Position numbers and translations under genes: made by a program
Assembly (NCBI GenBank): GCA_036346225.1
Contig: JARFIW010000658.1
Location: forward strand, 124,001 to 188,000
Source of the DNA: Platerodrilus igneus
Lineage: Eukaryota; Arthropoda; Insecta; Coleoptera; Lycidae
Direction: 5' to 3'
Length of the DNA: 64,000 nucleotides
The notes under the pieces: generated by a model
What the model was told of the DNA's origin: nothing
Databases searched by the model: none
What the model saw: the letters and a program-made list of their open reading frames with translations, nothing else
Shown: piece after piece, positions 46,991-58,458 of the stretch
Layout: each line of letters opens with the position of its first letter
Numbering within the stretch: position 1 is the stretch's first letter

Positions 46991-49192
46991 CTCATATTTA
47001 GACCAGGGTAGAAAATAAATAATCACATCAAATAATTTTAATCACCGTGTAGAAGCTTTGGGAAAAGGTACGCGTTAAAAAAAAAAACCGTGGAGCATAA
47101 AATTTCATGCGTTTCATTAAAAATAAGAGATTTAAATCATCTACAAGACGCTTGCTATAAAAAAAAGGAAGCAGTATTAAAAAAGCTCTACGTGTAATTT
47201 AATTATTCCTAGTAAAGAAACAAAGAGAAATTACGTGCAAAATTTATATTAATTAACTCTATTTTAAGTAACCGGTATTAAACAAAATGTACAGATAATA
47301 ATTAATATTTGATTAGGAGTCACTAAAAATTAAAGGGTATTAATTTTAATTGAAGTTAATTGAACCATTAGTAACATATAATATCTATAAAAACTTGAAA
47401 AAACCCAATAAAATGCAAATCGTAGAAGTGTTATTATGTTTGAACACCTGCGTATTTTTAAAAAGCTCATTCTGCGTAAATTTTGCAGATAATTAATGGT
47501 TACAAAGAATCTTGGAGAAACCGTAGCTTAATAGTTACAGGAAATGCTAAAGGTGGGTTATTTCACAGTCCACATGGACTGAAATAATCGATAATAAAGA
47601 ATATCAATTTGCACCAATAAGAACAGGTTAGATAGAGACAGATAATATGCGCAAGACCGAGACACATATAGAAAAAGGCGTGAGTGGAGCAACGTCATTG
47701 GGTTGCGATTGAGTGAAAATAAAAGGCAAAATTGAGAGGTAAAAATAACATTTCTGTATAAAATTCAATTAGTTATTTCCAGACGTTGCGAGCCGTGTCG
47801 AAATTTCTGAGATTTAACTGGGGCGAGTGCAAATTTCGTAAAAATCGCATGCCGGGCTGCGGAATGGGAACATAGCATGCGAAATTCTGAAGAATTGTCC
47901 GTTTTGGGGACTAGACCGACAGACAGGCTAACCTCTATATATACCCAGGTGAATATGAACAAGCTCTCTTAGATCTTCGACTTGATTCAATGCGTTAAAC
48001 AGTGCTTTTTAGTTTTCCGGTTTTGATTAAATAATTTAAACAGTTTGCTCGAATATTTTTGTGATGTAAAACAGCTTGTTCTTTACGTGCTACAATGAAT
48101 GTACTTTAGTGCACTTAGAAAAGAAGATACAAGGTAATTAAGTTTAATATCACTGTACCAATTAGTAAAATTTACAACGACAAATGAATACACAAAAGTA
48201 GGCAGTTTTGGCGTATATTGGTGAGAGAAGTATGAATTTCTTTGTTATTTTTCGGGGGTGTTAATAATTAAATGGTTCATAAACGTGTCTGGATCCACAA
48301 AACAAGGTTCAGATATACACAGATGAGTTCCGGAAAAGCTCTGAAACAACTTTAGATGAATGGCGATGGAGAAAATTTTAAAAGCGTTGAGAATCAGAAG
48401 CCGTAAATATAACCCAGTTGGAATGGTGTGATTAACAAAGGGACGATGTACATTGAAGCTACGAGTGCAGTAACCTTCAGGTAAATTATACTATTTTGTT
48501 CGAACTTTGATATTTTGGTGTGTGTTGAATAACTTTATAATTGATTTACTCAAAATGGACAGTAGTGAAATTGTACTAACAATAAAATTTTAATTTTAAG
48601 GTGAAATTTGCTTGTGTAAGTAGAAAGGGGTATTTAGTATCAATGTTCTGAATTATGATGAAAATTTGGGTATGTCTTTGAGCTCAATTAGACGAACCTG
48701 GTTAATTAACGTAAAGGGGTGGTAGATGCTCCCTTTGTACTCAGACTCAGGTCTGCATATATTGTTATATTAATTAGTAGGCATCCTACAAGGACTTTAA
48801 TTCTGGATGCACTTTAAAATGATAATAAATTTAATCTTGAAATTTTCTGATACTGAAATTTATGCTGAATTTTAATGTTGAAATTTTAATGTATTGTGAA
48901 TATTGATGTAAATAGAGTTAACGTTGATGTTTGTGATAGGAATGTGTTTTTTTTTATGAAAGAGGATGAAGGTTAAACTAGGTGAGCAGCCGAGGCGGAA
49001 AAGAGTAAAGAGGCGAGTAACAGAAGAAAGTCAACGGACTAGTTAAGTTAATAGCTTTTTGTAGGATTCACAGCATTCTTGACGCCAATTCGTGAGGCTC
49101 GATTCTAATACACGGAAACACAGCATTCTTGACGCCCAATCTGTGGGGCTCGATTCGAAAAGCGTAGTTCCCGGATTTTGGTGGTTTCACAG

Positions 49193-49193
<1 letters not shown>
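46989..49193. other. Region without recognised genes
   Basis: AT-rich; no family motif in any frame. Two copies of a 40-bp direct repeat (CACAGCATTCTTGACGCC, then GGGGCTCGATTC-like) lie at 49078-49110 and 49119-49156. Confidence 0.45.

Positions 49194-49240
<47 letters not shown>
49194..49240. repeat. (TA)n microsatellite
   Basis: Borders the large palindrome on its left. Confidence 0.95.
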
Positions 49241-49242
<2 letters not shown>

Positions 49243-49272
49243 CAGGAAATTATTCTTGACCATAAAAATAAA

Positions 49273-50458
49273 TATTACTGAAGTTTATTCTTGGAAGTTG
49301 GTCAGGTCAGTTAAATAAGTCGAGAAATAATGACTCGTAGTAGTAAACAATCAATATATTTTACTATGACGCGTTTCGGTCAACAAGACCATTATCAAAT
49401 AGATTATCTATAAAAAGTTATAATTAAAATAAAGTTTTTAAAAACTATAAAATATACAGACCAGAAAATTTAACTTGTTAATTTACAATATCACTATAAC
49501 AACAGGTGGTATTTTGTATGTATCGTAAGGAATAGTCACTAACAAGGGTTGACATATAAACAACGTAGTTATAAAATAAAAATCGAGAACAATATAACAA
49601 TTTTAGCGATACTAGATACGAAAGTGGACTAACATTAGAACGTATAAACTAGTTGTTAACTATAAGAGTAGTAATATTTATGTTGAAAATGGCAATTTAT
49701 ATCCAGCATTTGTAATAAATGGAGGTAATATTTATTGAGAAAATAGTTATGTTTTGTTTAATAGATTAAAGTAAACATTTACAAACCCATCCTGGTCCGT
49801 TTTAGAATTGATGGCGTTGGTATTTTTTTGTATGTGGATGCTAATGTTAACATTTTAGGTATTGAGGCTAATGATAATGTTAGAGGTTTTTAGAAACCAT
49901 CCACATACAAAAATACCAACGCCATCAATTCTAAAACGGACCAGGATGGGTTTGTAAATGTTTACTTTAATCTATTAAACAAAACATAACTATTTTCTCA
50001 ATAAATATTACCTCCATTTATTACAAATGCTGGATATAAATTGCCATTTTCAACATAAATATTACTACTCTTATAGTTAACAACTAGTTTATACGTTCTA
50101 ATGTTAGTCCACTTTCGTATCTAGTATCGCTAACATTGTTATATTGTTCTCGATTTTTATTTTATAACTACGTTGTTTATATGTCAACCCTTGTTAGTGA
50201 CTATTCCTTACGATACATACAAAATACCACCTGTTGTTATAGTGATATTGTAAATTAACAAGTTAAATTTTCTGGTCTGTATATTTTATAGTTTTTAAAA
50301 ACTTTATTTTAATTATAACTTTTTATAGATAATCTATTTGATAATGGTCTTGTTGACCGAAACGCGTCATAGTAAAATATATTGATTGTTTACTACTACG
50401 AGTCATTATTTCTCGACTTATTTAACTGACCTGACCAACTTCCAAGAATAAACTTCAG

Positions 50459-50463
<5 letters not shown>
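49273..50463. mobile_element. 1.19-kb palindromic element with hammerhead-like motifs
   Basis: Arms 49273-49840 and 49898-50463 are almost perfect reverse complements (one visible single-T indel and few substitutions) around a 57-bp spacer. The right end enters (TA)n directly; on the left, 32 bp separate the arm from (TA)n. Each arm carries TTGATAAT, stem GGTC/GACC with loop TTGTT, GAAA, then CGCGTC, in hammerhead order (plus strand 50338-50372; minus strand in the left arm near 49395-49365). Likely two head-to-head or tail-to-tail Penelope-like termini. No coding region is recognised. Confidence 0.6.

Positions 50464-50500
<37 letters not shown>
50461..50500. repeat. (TA)n microsatellite
   Basis: Joins the right end of the palindrome. 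Confidence 0.95.
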
Positions 50501-50505
<5 letters not shown>

Positions 50506-50577
50506 GGAAGAATAATCCACATTTGGAATGCAAATGAATGCTTCAGTAGTATTAAGTATAACATCATCTAAACAATT

Positions 50578-50651
50578 GGGCTAGATAGCTCAATTGGTTA
50601 GAGCACTGATCAGGTTAATCAGAGGTTGCAGGTTCATATCCTGCTGTAGCC
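50578..50651 (+). ncRNA. tRNA-like sequence, probably a SINE head
   Basis: 74 nt with an A box (TAGCTCAATTGGTTAGAGC), a 5-bp anticodon-like stem (CTGAT/ATCAG), a T-arm-like segment with B box GGTTCATATCC and a partial acceptor stem (GGCTA/TAGCC). The position before the anticodon is A instead of the invariant U and the B box is off consensus, so a working tRNA is doubtful. The following 90 bp up to (TA)n at 50742 may be the SINE body. RNA polymerase III transcription is plausible. Confidence 0.6.
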
Positions 50652-50737
50652 GTTCTTTTAGTGGTTTTCAATTACTAGTTCGATTTGAAATGGTAATTCA
50701 ACTTTAAATACAAAGTTGGGTTTTCATTTCATCTTAA

Positions 50738-50741
<4 letters not shown>

Positions 50742-50780
<39 letters not shown>
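50742..50780. repeat. (TA)n microsatellite
   Basis: Lies between the tRNA-like unit and the first ribozyme-bearing repeat. Confidence 0.95.
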
Positions 50781-50782
<2 letters not shown>

Positions 50783-50871
50783 TTACCTGATGGCGTTCTT
50801 GCTTTACTCTTGCCATCTTATAGAAGTTCTTTCGAAGTTATTTCTGCTTATTGTTTTTGGTTGTTTGATAA

Positions 50872-50939
50872 GGGTTATAAACCACTTCATCCTGATGAGG
50901 TCCAGTGAGATCGAAACTAGTCGATGAATGTTTATTCCC
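50872..50939 (+). ncRNA. Type I hammerhead ribozyme, copy 1
   Basis: Stem I is TTCATC (50886-50891) with GATGAA (50923-50928), extended across a small internal loop by ATAAAC/GTTTAT and GGG/CCC. The core is CTGATGA (50892-50898). Stem II is GGTC/GATC around CAGTGA, followed by GAAA (50913-50916). The minimal stem III is the palindrome CTAG (50917-50920), then TC with predicted self-cleavage after 50922. All invariant core bases are present. The four-base palindromic stem III suggests activity as a dimer, as reported for short-stem-III hammerheads. Confidence 0.85.
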
Positions 50940-51389
50940 TTTATGAAACAAACAAATTCTTTCATTTATGGCTATGCAAATTACTAGCTTGTTTTGTATA
51001 ATTAATAACTTTCTTTCGATTCTTCGTAAAGTTTGTGTTTATTTATACATCGTATACACTGTTTTATTTATTAAAATTTGCTATAAGCAATTATTTTTCT
51101 TTTTTATTTTGATCCTTTACCTCTCTAGGGTATTATGCCGAGTGCCGCCAAGGGACGGTGTGTTATATTTTTGCAAAAATTGTTGCATTTAGCACACCTA
51201 ACAACTCAAAGGTGAAACGTTTTTGTTATGGCCATCTATAAAATATCGACTTAATTTCGAATTTACTTCTGTATTTGACTAGTTTAATACTAGTGATTTC
51301 TTACCTGATAGCGTTCTTGCTTTACTCTTGCCATCTTATAGAAGTTCTTTCGAAGTTATTTCTGCTTATTGTTTTTGGTTGTTTCATAA

Positions 51390-51457
51390 GGGCTATAAAC
51401 CACTTCATCCTGATGAGATCCAGTGAGATCGAAACTAGTCGATGAATATTTATTCCC
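51390..51457 (+). ncRNA. Type I hammerhead ribozyme, copy 2
   Basis: Same layout: TTCATC/GATGAA, CTGATGA (51410-51416), stem II GATC/GATC (all Watson-Crick, versus one G-U pair in copy 1), GAAA (51431-51434), CTAG, TC, cleavage predicted after 51440. One base pair of the outer stem I helix is lost (C-A). The G-to-A difference in stem II keeps pairing. Confidence 0.85.
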
Positions 51458-51639
51458 TTTATGAAACAAACAAATTCTTTCAATTATGGCTATGCAAATT
51501 ACTAGCTTGCTTTGTATAATTAATAACTTTCTTTGATTCTTCATAAAGTTTGTGTTTATTTATACATCGTATACACTGTTTTATTTATTAAAATTTGCTA
51601 TAAGCAATTATTTTTCATTTATATATATATATCCGTATC

Positions 51640-54600
51640 TCTGAAGATATTTTAGAAATATTTCCTTGTTTTTAATATTCTGAAGAGTCACATACGGTCA
51701 TATTTCTGCTTCAATATGCTTATTTGTCTATCATCTGGACTAGGAGTAAAATGCCTCTTAATACTAAATTTTTTCATTGCATATTGCCGAATAGACCTAC
51801 TAAATTTTACATCCTCGAAATCAAATTAAGCTCAATAATGTGTTATACAAATTCCCTCAAATTGCTCGAAGCCCGCTACCTAGTCTTTAACTAAACTAAA
51901 TCATATTTTGGCATTTTCTTTTAGCATGACCCTCGTAGAAATCCTTCGTTTGTATTGGTTATAATTATTCCTATTAAATTATTTATACAAATCTGGGATT
52001 TATTATCTCGCTCCCATAAAATTTTCCAAATTTCTCTATCGAAACGTTTCTCATTCTCGACTATTAATTTGTATTTGCAAAATGAAAAATGCGCGAGCTT
52101 ATATAGTTTCATAATGTTAAAATCACGTGTCCACAGGTATCTAATGTCCTAGCGGTCTAAATGGATACATTGAAAACATTTTACGTAGTATTTATTTTAT
52201 ATTTCTGTCGAGATGATGTGTAACCTAATATTTGTAAGTTTTATTAAAAAAGCGTATGTGTTTAACTAAATAACTACACTGTACGGATATTAGTATTAGA
52301 TTATCTGACGGTTACTTTGTATTATAACTACACATGTTTCCATGTAAAGTTAATTTTTTGACTTTTACTACAAATTGTAAGTTCTCCAATATTTGGAATA
52401 ATTATGATTTGGAACGTGCATATCAATAATTTTACGGTTGTTTGCTTCTCTAAGCATTTTAAAAGCTTCCTTAAAATTACATGACCACGCTATGAAAATT
52501 TACTGTTATAGTTATTCTGATTACCCATTAAGTCGAGTAATTGCTCATGCTTACATGTATTCGACTTTGTAATACGTAATATTGAAATCTGCTGCGGTTT
52601 TTGGAGATAATTTATTGGCCTGAGTTATATTCGACTATGTAATCTACAATAAATTGCTTTCTGATTTTGTAGTTTTATTTTATTACCCTATATAAAACTA
52701 AAAATTAGAGAAAGGTCTTGCTTAATTAACACCATTATATATGAAATTATAGTATACAAAGTAGGTCCGTATTTAGTTCGCCTGCTTTAAATATATTTTC
52801 TCCTTTTCTATCAGGTTTTTATTTAACGTAACGCAAATGTGTTACAAGTATTTTCTAATTCTTTCATTTAATCCTGTGCAAGCGTAATCCTAGCTTCAGA
52901 AGTTGTTCTGATATGTTCTGCTTTTCAATCTATTTCTATTTTATTCTCCTGCATTTTAACTTCAATTTCTCGAAATTATATGTAATTTTCACAATCTTCC
53001 TCTTTGAACCAGTCCTAGTTCCAGCTGAGTTTTCTTTGTAAGAACATTCATTGCTGCATATCTCTTTCTCCTTCTGTTTTAATTCGAATGGTAATCGTGC
53101 GTATAATACACCAGATCCAAACGCATTCTTGATCTTTCAAACATTGCCTTGAATTCCGAAATAATTTTACTTTCCATAACAGCAGTTATAAAATTAATTT
53201 GAGATAAAATTGTAAATCATTTGTAGAATTCTCCCAGTTTTTATTTATAATGTTTCAGATAATTCAAAAATAATTGTATTGAAAAAATAGTTGTAAAAAT
53301 GTTAAGTTAATGGTAGCTTTCTGCATAGAGCGGGACTATTTTTGTTTTTATCAGCTGCGGTTAAAAGTTAAGCTTTAACGCAAGCTACTTATGCCCAGGA
53401 AATTAAAATATTAAATTTTCTACTTGTAGACACTCAATTTTATTTAAGAACGATTGTCGCCCCTTTAAAACCTATGCGGTCTGTAATTAGTGTGCCCCTT
53501 TCTTTTTCTCTGGATGTCTGACAGGCAATGAGAAAAATCATTAAAGACCATCCGAGACATACTGAGTCATTGAAGTAATTAGGAATCGCTTTCCAATACG
53601 TTGCAACTACCTTAACTAATATAAAGCTGGTGTAGTCTACTTCTACAAACGCCGAATTGCAGATCAAATACTATTTTTTACATTTAACACGGAGCATGGT
53701 CATGTAATATTGAAGGTCCTCTTATGAATTCAGCGAGAGTAGATTATGAGAGATGGGAGCTTTTTTAGACAGTGCTGTTAGTCAGCGGTTCTCAAATATG
53801 TTTGTAACGTTCTTTCCATTATAGTCCGGGCAAGCATTCCTTGGGGCATTACGAAATTATGTATTTAATCTTGTAAAAGCATGCATTGCTAGTTTTGCAA
53901 TTTGTAGAAATCATTTGGATCTAAAAAGGAAACTACAGCTTTCTAACATTTTGGTTGACTTCTTTTAATATAAAAGTGTAACCCCAAGTGACCACCACAA
54001 TGCAACATCTGTGCTGCCCGCGCTTAGAATATATGGCCTATCAAAAACTATTCTAGTCTATCGCTAAATTTACACCCTTGTCAGGAACGTGATAGCACAA
54101 TCGGGCAACTATTAAGGTTACTTTTAATGTGATGGCTTGTGATTTTTACTATTTTAAGTTCCTTTATTGTATCTATTTTTCTCAGAAGTTAATTTTATTG
54201 TAAATCGAGTTTGTATGATTTATTTTGTGAAGTTTAATTGCATAAAAATACATCTACGTTTAAGATTTTTCACGCAGACAATCTCTTCAGTTTTCCACCA
54301 TTGAATCATGGATAAGAAAGGTAATAAAATCAGATGTACAATGTTGAAACTATATCATGGCGGTAAAAAATAAAACCAATGCTCATTAAACCTTTGGTCC
54401 CGAAACTATTTTTTTTCCAAATTCACAGACTTTTTGTTCAATCAATGAGTTGTGCCATCATTAAGTTAATCATATTAAATCAATAAAATATATAACAAAA
54501 TTTTAAATGCCTCAAGAAACTACAACACGGTTTCTTTTGAAAAGTACATCAACGCAAGAGATACCGGGGTGCAATGGTAATATTTTTAAAGAATAACACT

Positions 54601-54770
54601 GAAATGTAAATAGTAATTTTTTTCCTAATGTGCGATGGGCGTATCTTATAGGATTTTTCCCTCTGATGACGAATCTTTTGATGGAATTTTTCTATCATCT
54701 TCCTGTCAAAAGTTATTCATATTTTATAGTGGAATGTTGTATTTCAAATTATGCAAACCACGTCACTACT
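51640..54770. other. AT-rich region without recognised genes
   Basis: About 3.1 kb. Several frames of 60-75 codons exist on both strands, often overlapping in opposite directions, and none shows a family motif. Confidence 0.45.
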
Positions 54771-54774
54771 AAGT

Positions 54775-55640
54775 TTCAAATTTTTTTTGTATGTAATTTT
54801 CTTTTGTAGGGTACCTCTTGAGTATCCCTTATTAGGTTCCAACAATAATCTGCGAGCATTGTGGGGCTCTATTTCCCTTGGTATCGGTTTCACAGTACAT
54901 AGTGTCTTGATGGAACTTTTCATCATGTTGGTCACTCGCACGCCCTAAATTTTCGTGGAAAAAGTTTAATTGCGAGTGGACATAATGAATTTTCACAGAT
55001 ATGTTGCAACCCATGTAGCAGAATGGGGAAATTAAAAGATTCATAATCTGTTCGTAATTTTTTGTCTTGTAGAAACATACCTCCTTAAACGATGCCCGTG
55101 AAGCAGTCTCAATCTCGGTTAGTTTTGAATCGAATACAATGGCCTTTATGATGTGACGAATTTGAGGCACAATAGAAATTCCTTTTTTTGTTTTTGCCTC
55201 ACTTAGTCTGGTAAGCTTTTCTGTCAGATAGTGGAATCCGTCACCAATTTTATTTAAAGCATTGACAAAGTTTTTCATCAGTCCCGGTTTTTTGGTAGCA
55301 AACCTTTCTTTGTATCAACGAGAGGAGGATTTGTAAGGTTTTCTCGCGTGTTACAGTCTTTTACAAAGAAGTGTTTATCATATGCTCTACTGTCCCATTT
55401 GCAAAGAAAACAGCAGCACTTGGTGTAACCCAATTGCATACCTAACAAAAGTACTATGATTTTTAAATCACCGCATATGCTCTGCCCAAATTCTGTTTAC
55501 TTAATTTTTTTAAGTAAAGTTTTCATATTGTCATAGTTTTTCTTTGCGTGGGCAATAGGAACAGAGGAGTACGAATTTTCATTGTAGAGGAGAACTTCCT
55601 GCAAGCTTAGTGTAGATTACTCAATAAAGTCTCCACTCAT
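54775..55640 (-). pseudogene. Multicopy invertebrate transposon-like protein, decayed
   Basis: The 148-codon frame (55278-54832) contains a block order I recognise from a repetitive invertebrate family of unknown mechanism: LTRLSEAKTKKGI, VPQIRHI, ASFKEVC, YMGCNISVKIHYVHSQLNFFHENLGRASDQHDEKFHQD. Upstream on the minus strand (55640-55300), other frames carry earlier blocks: PIAHAKKNYDNM, ICGDLKI and a Cys-containing CCCFLCKWDSRA. The gene is interrupted by stops and frameshifts. It is probably part of a DNA transposon, but I cannot name the superfamily. Confidence 0.6.
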
Positions 55641-55649
55641 TAGTTTTAT

Positions 55650-56260
55650 ATTTACATCCTAATGCATCCATTAGTCAAGGAACACAGGAACAAAGAAAAA
55701 TAGTACACCAACTGATCACACAATGTAAAAAAAGAACAAACTCTTTTTCACGTCTGCGATATGTTGAAATATACGCACAACTCTGTAATAGATTCCAACC
55801 GTGCAACCTTGGAATCCCCACAGTTCAGCTTGAGCTTTTGACAAATATAAATACCATACTAGCTCGTCTTGTGAAAATGTAGAGTACTTACATCAAATGG
55901 TTGGAAATCAGATCAGTGTCGACATTGTCTTTTATTCGATCCCAAAATTTGATTCTGTTATACACGTACCTTAAACAATGATGAGCGAACATACAATTAT
56001 GCTGAAGCGGCACTTGACGTTTACAGGCTGAATTTGAAGTAGATCGCCGCTCACCGGACTTTATAGAAATCTATCGATGGGATTCGCGAGATAGGTTTTG
56101 GGCCTTTGGGAGCTTCTTTTTAAAAAGACTTTATTTCCAAATTTACACTCCTATCAAGTGTATCTTAATTTATGCAAAAATTACAATGGAATTTAACAAG
56201 TGGTTACGTTATATTCATTAACGTTTTAACAATTGCAAATAATCAAAGCTACTTTTCACT
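55650..56260. other. Region without recognised genes
   Basis: No frame with a family motif. It may hold more of the preceding decayed transposon. Confidence 0.4.
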
Positions 56261-56269
56261 AATTAATTA

Positions 56270-56620
56270 ATTAAACTAAATTGGGTAACTTGAAAACCAA
56301 CAATGTTCAAGTTGCGAAGCTCGAGACTGACTGGCCATCTTGGGCTCCTGAGGGTATTTATGCTATCCCTGCCCCTCACATTGCTTGTGGGAACTGCAGA
56401 TCTCATGTCTGTTATTTCTTGATACATACAAAGTATTACATTTTAATAATTTTAATTCGAATAATTGATGTCTTATTGTCTACTGTGACCTGTACCTGCA
56501 GTGACATGTTACGTCTGGAATATAAAGTATTCACATCCGTTCTCATGTCTGGTTTATGAACTTCCATTAACCTTTTATACTGTGTCTTTAATTATACATT
56601 GTAACAATCTAACTATCCTA
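56270..56620 (-). repeat. LTR-like dispersed repeat, copy 2
   Basis: Similar in order and orientation to 24770-25060, with many substitutions. No matching internal region is recognised on either side, so it could be a solo LTR. Confidence 0.55.
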
Positions 56621-57282
56621 ATTTGGGGGATAAGCAACTCGCCCTGTTCAAAACTCTATTGATCGATAATATAAGCAATTTATCTGCGGCGATGGCGCAC
56701 TAAAAAGCGTTGTAAGTACCAAAAGACAGATAGACGTATTATATTACAGAAACGCCGAAATATTACAATACCTTAGAGATGTCGCACACAATTTTTTTAC
56801 TAACCAAGATTTTTAATGCTCGCTCTTAAAAACACTTTCTATTTATTAAAACTATTTATCAATCCATTAGCCTCTAGCGGGCACATATGGTCCAGCGACA
56901 CATGAGTTCAAGCCACTGATGCGTACAAGCTTCCGTTTTACTAGTTGGTGATATTCTGCATATGGTTGTATTGCAAACATCTACAGTATGTGTGTAATAG
57001 CAATCGTTTGGCGAGTACATATGTTCCTTTATTTTTGTTGAAAAGCGAAATATTCAAATGACTTTTTAGACGTGGTAGAAGATAGGAGAGTTCAATTTGT
57101 GTAACTATATTTTAAGTTTGAATTCAATACTTAATTATTGGTTTGGCTGTTTTACAAGTGAAATGAAGCGTTTGAATAACAAGGTACATGCTTATTTTTG
57201 CCAAACTGTTATTCAGAGTTATTGTATACTTGCGAAATTCCTGCCCCCATATGGAACCACCAACCGCCTTGTTGGGAGAATT
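56621..57282. other. Region without recognised genes
   Basis: Nothing is supported. The last 60 bp lead into the satellite. Confidence 0.4.
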
Positions 57283-58455
57283 GTTATAATTGTTATATAT
57301 TGTTATATATTGTATATATTGTTATATATTGTTATATATTGTTATATATTGCTATATATTGTTATATATTTTTATATATTGTTATATATTTTATATATTG
57401 ATATATATTTTATATATTTTATATATTTTTATATTAGTTATATATTGTTATATATTGTTATATATTGTTATATATTATTTATATTGTTATATATTGTTAT
57501 ATATTGTTATATATTGCTATATATTGTTATATATTGTTATATATTGTTATATATTGTTATATATTGTTATATATTGTTATATATTGTTTATATTGTTATA
57601 TATTGTTATATATTGTTATATACTGTTTATATTGTTATATATTGTTATATATTGTTATATATTATTATATATTGATTATATATTGTTATATATTATTATA
57701 TATTGTTATATATTATTATATATTATTATATATTGTTATATATTGTTATATATTGTTATATATTGTTATATATATTATTATATATTGTTATATATTGTTA
57801 TATATTGTTATATATTGTTATATATTGTTATATATTGTTATATATTGTTATATATTGTTATATATTGTTATATATTGTTATATATTGTTATATATTGTTA
57901 TATATTGTTATATATTGTTATATATTGTTATATATTGTTATATATTGTTATATATTGTTATATATTGTTATATATTGTTATATATTGTTATATATTGTTA
58001 TATATTATTATATATTGTTATATATTGTTATATATTGTTATATATTGTTATATATTGTTATATATTGTTATATATTGTTATATATTTTATATATTGTTAT
58101 ATATTGTTATATATTGTTATATATTGTTATATATTGTTATATATTGTTATATATTGTTATATATTGTTATATATTAGTTATATATTGTTATATATTGTTA
58201 TATATTGTTATATATTGTTATATATTGTTATATATTGTTATATATTGTTATATATTGTTATATATTGTTATATATTGTTATATATTGTTATATATGTTAT
58301 ATATTGTTATATATTGTTATATATTGTTATATATTGTTATATATTGTTATATATTGTTATATATTGTTATATATTGTTATATATTGTTATATATTGTTAT
58401 ATATTGTTATATATTGTTATATATTGTTTTATATTGTTTTATATTGTTATATATT
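57283..58455 (+). repeat. 10-bp satellite array (TGTTATATAT)n
   Basis: About 1.17 kb of decamers with few variants (ATTATATAT, TTTATATAT, GTTTATAT). The unit has no stop in any plus-strand phase, so frames of up to 333 codons rich in Ile, Tyr, Leu and Cys appear; they are artefacts. The array ends within 10 bp of a piggyBac coding fragment. Confidence 0.97.
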
Positions 58456-58458
58456 CAA

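Larger units (their letters stand above)
50782..51618 (+). mobile_element. Retrozyme-like or Penelope-like direct repeat with two hammerheads
   Basis: A unit of about 320 bp (50782-51098) is repeated at 51301-51618 with well over 90% identity and a 518-bp period. About 200 bp of single-copy DNA sits between, and (TA)n lies on both outer sides. Each copy contains one hammerhead ribozyme at the same place. Such an arrangement fits pseudo-LTRs of a Penelope-like element or a non-autonomous retrozyme. The frames here (for example 50968-51192) have no family motif. Confidence 0.75.

Noticed and set aside
46631..47011. Paired frames of 84 and 104 codons with nearly the same protein on opposite strands
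   Set aside because: They arise because the DNA is a palindrome; the protein has no known motif.
50578..50651. Functional tRNA gene
   Set aside because: The invariant U before the anticodon is missing and the B box deviates, so a SINE head or tRNA relic is more likely.
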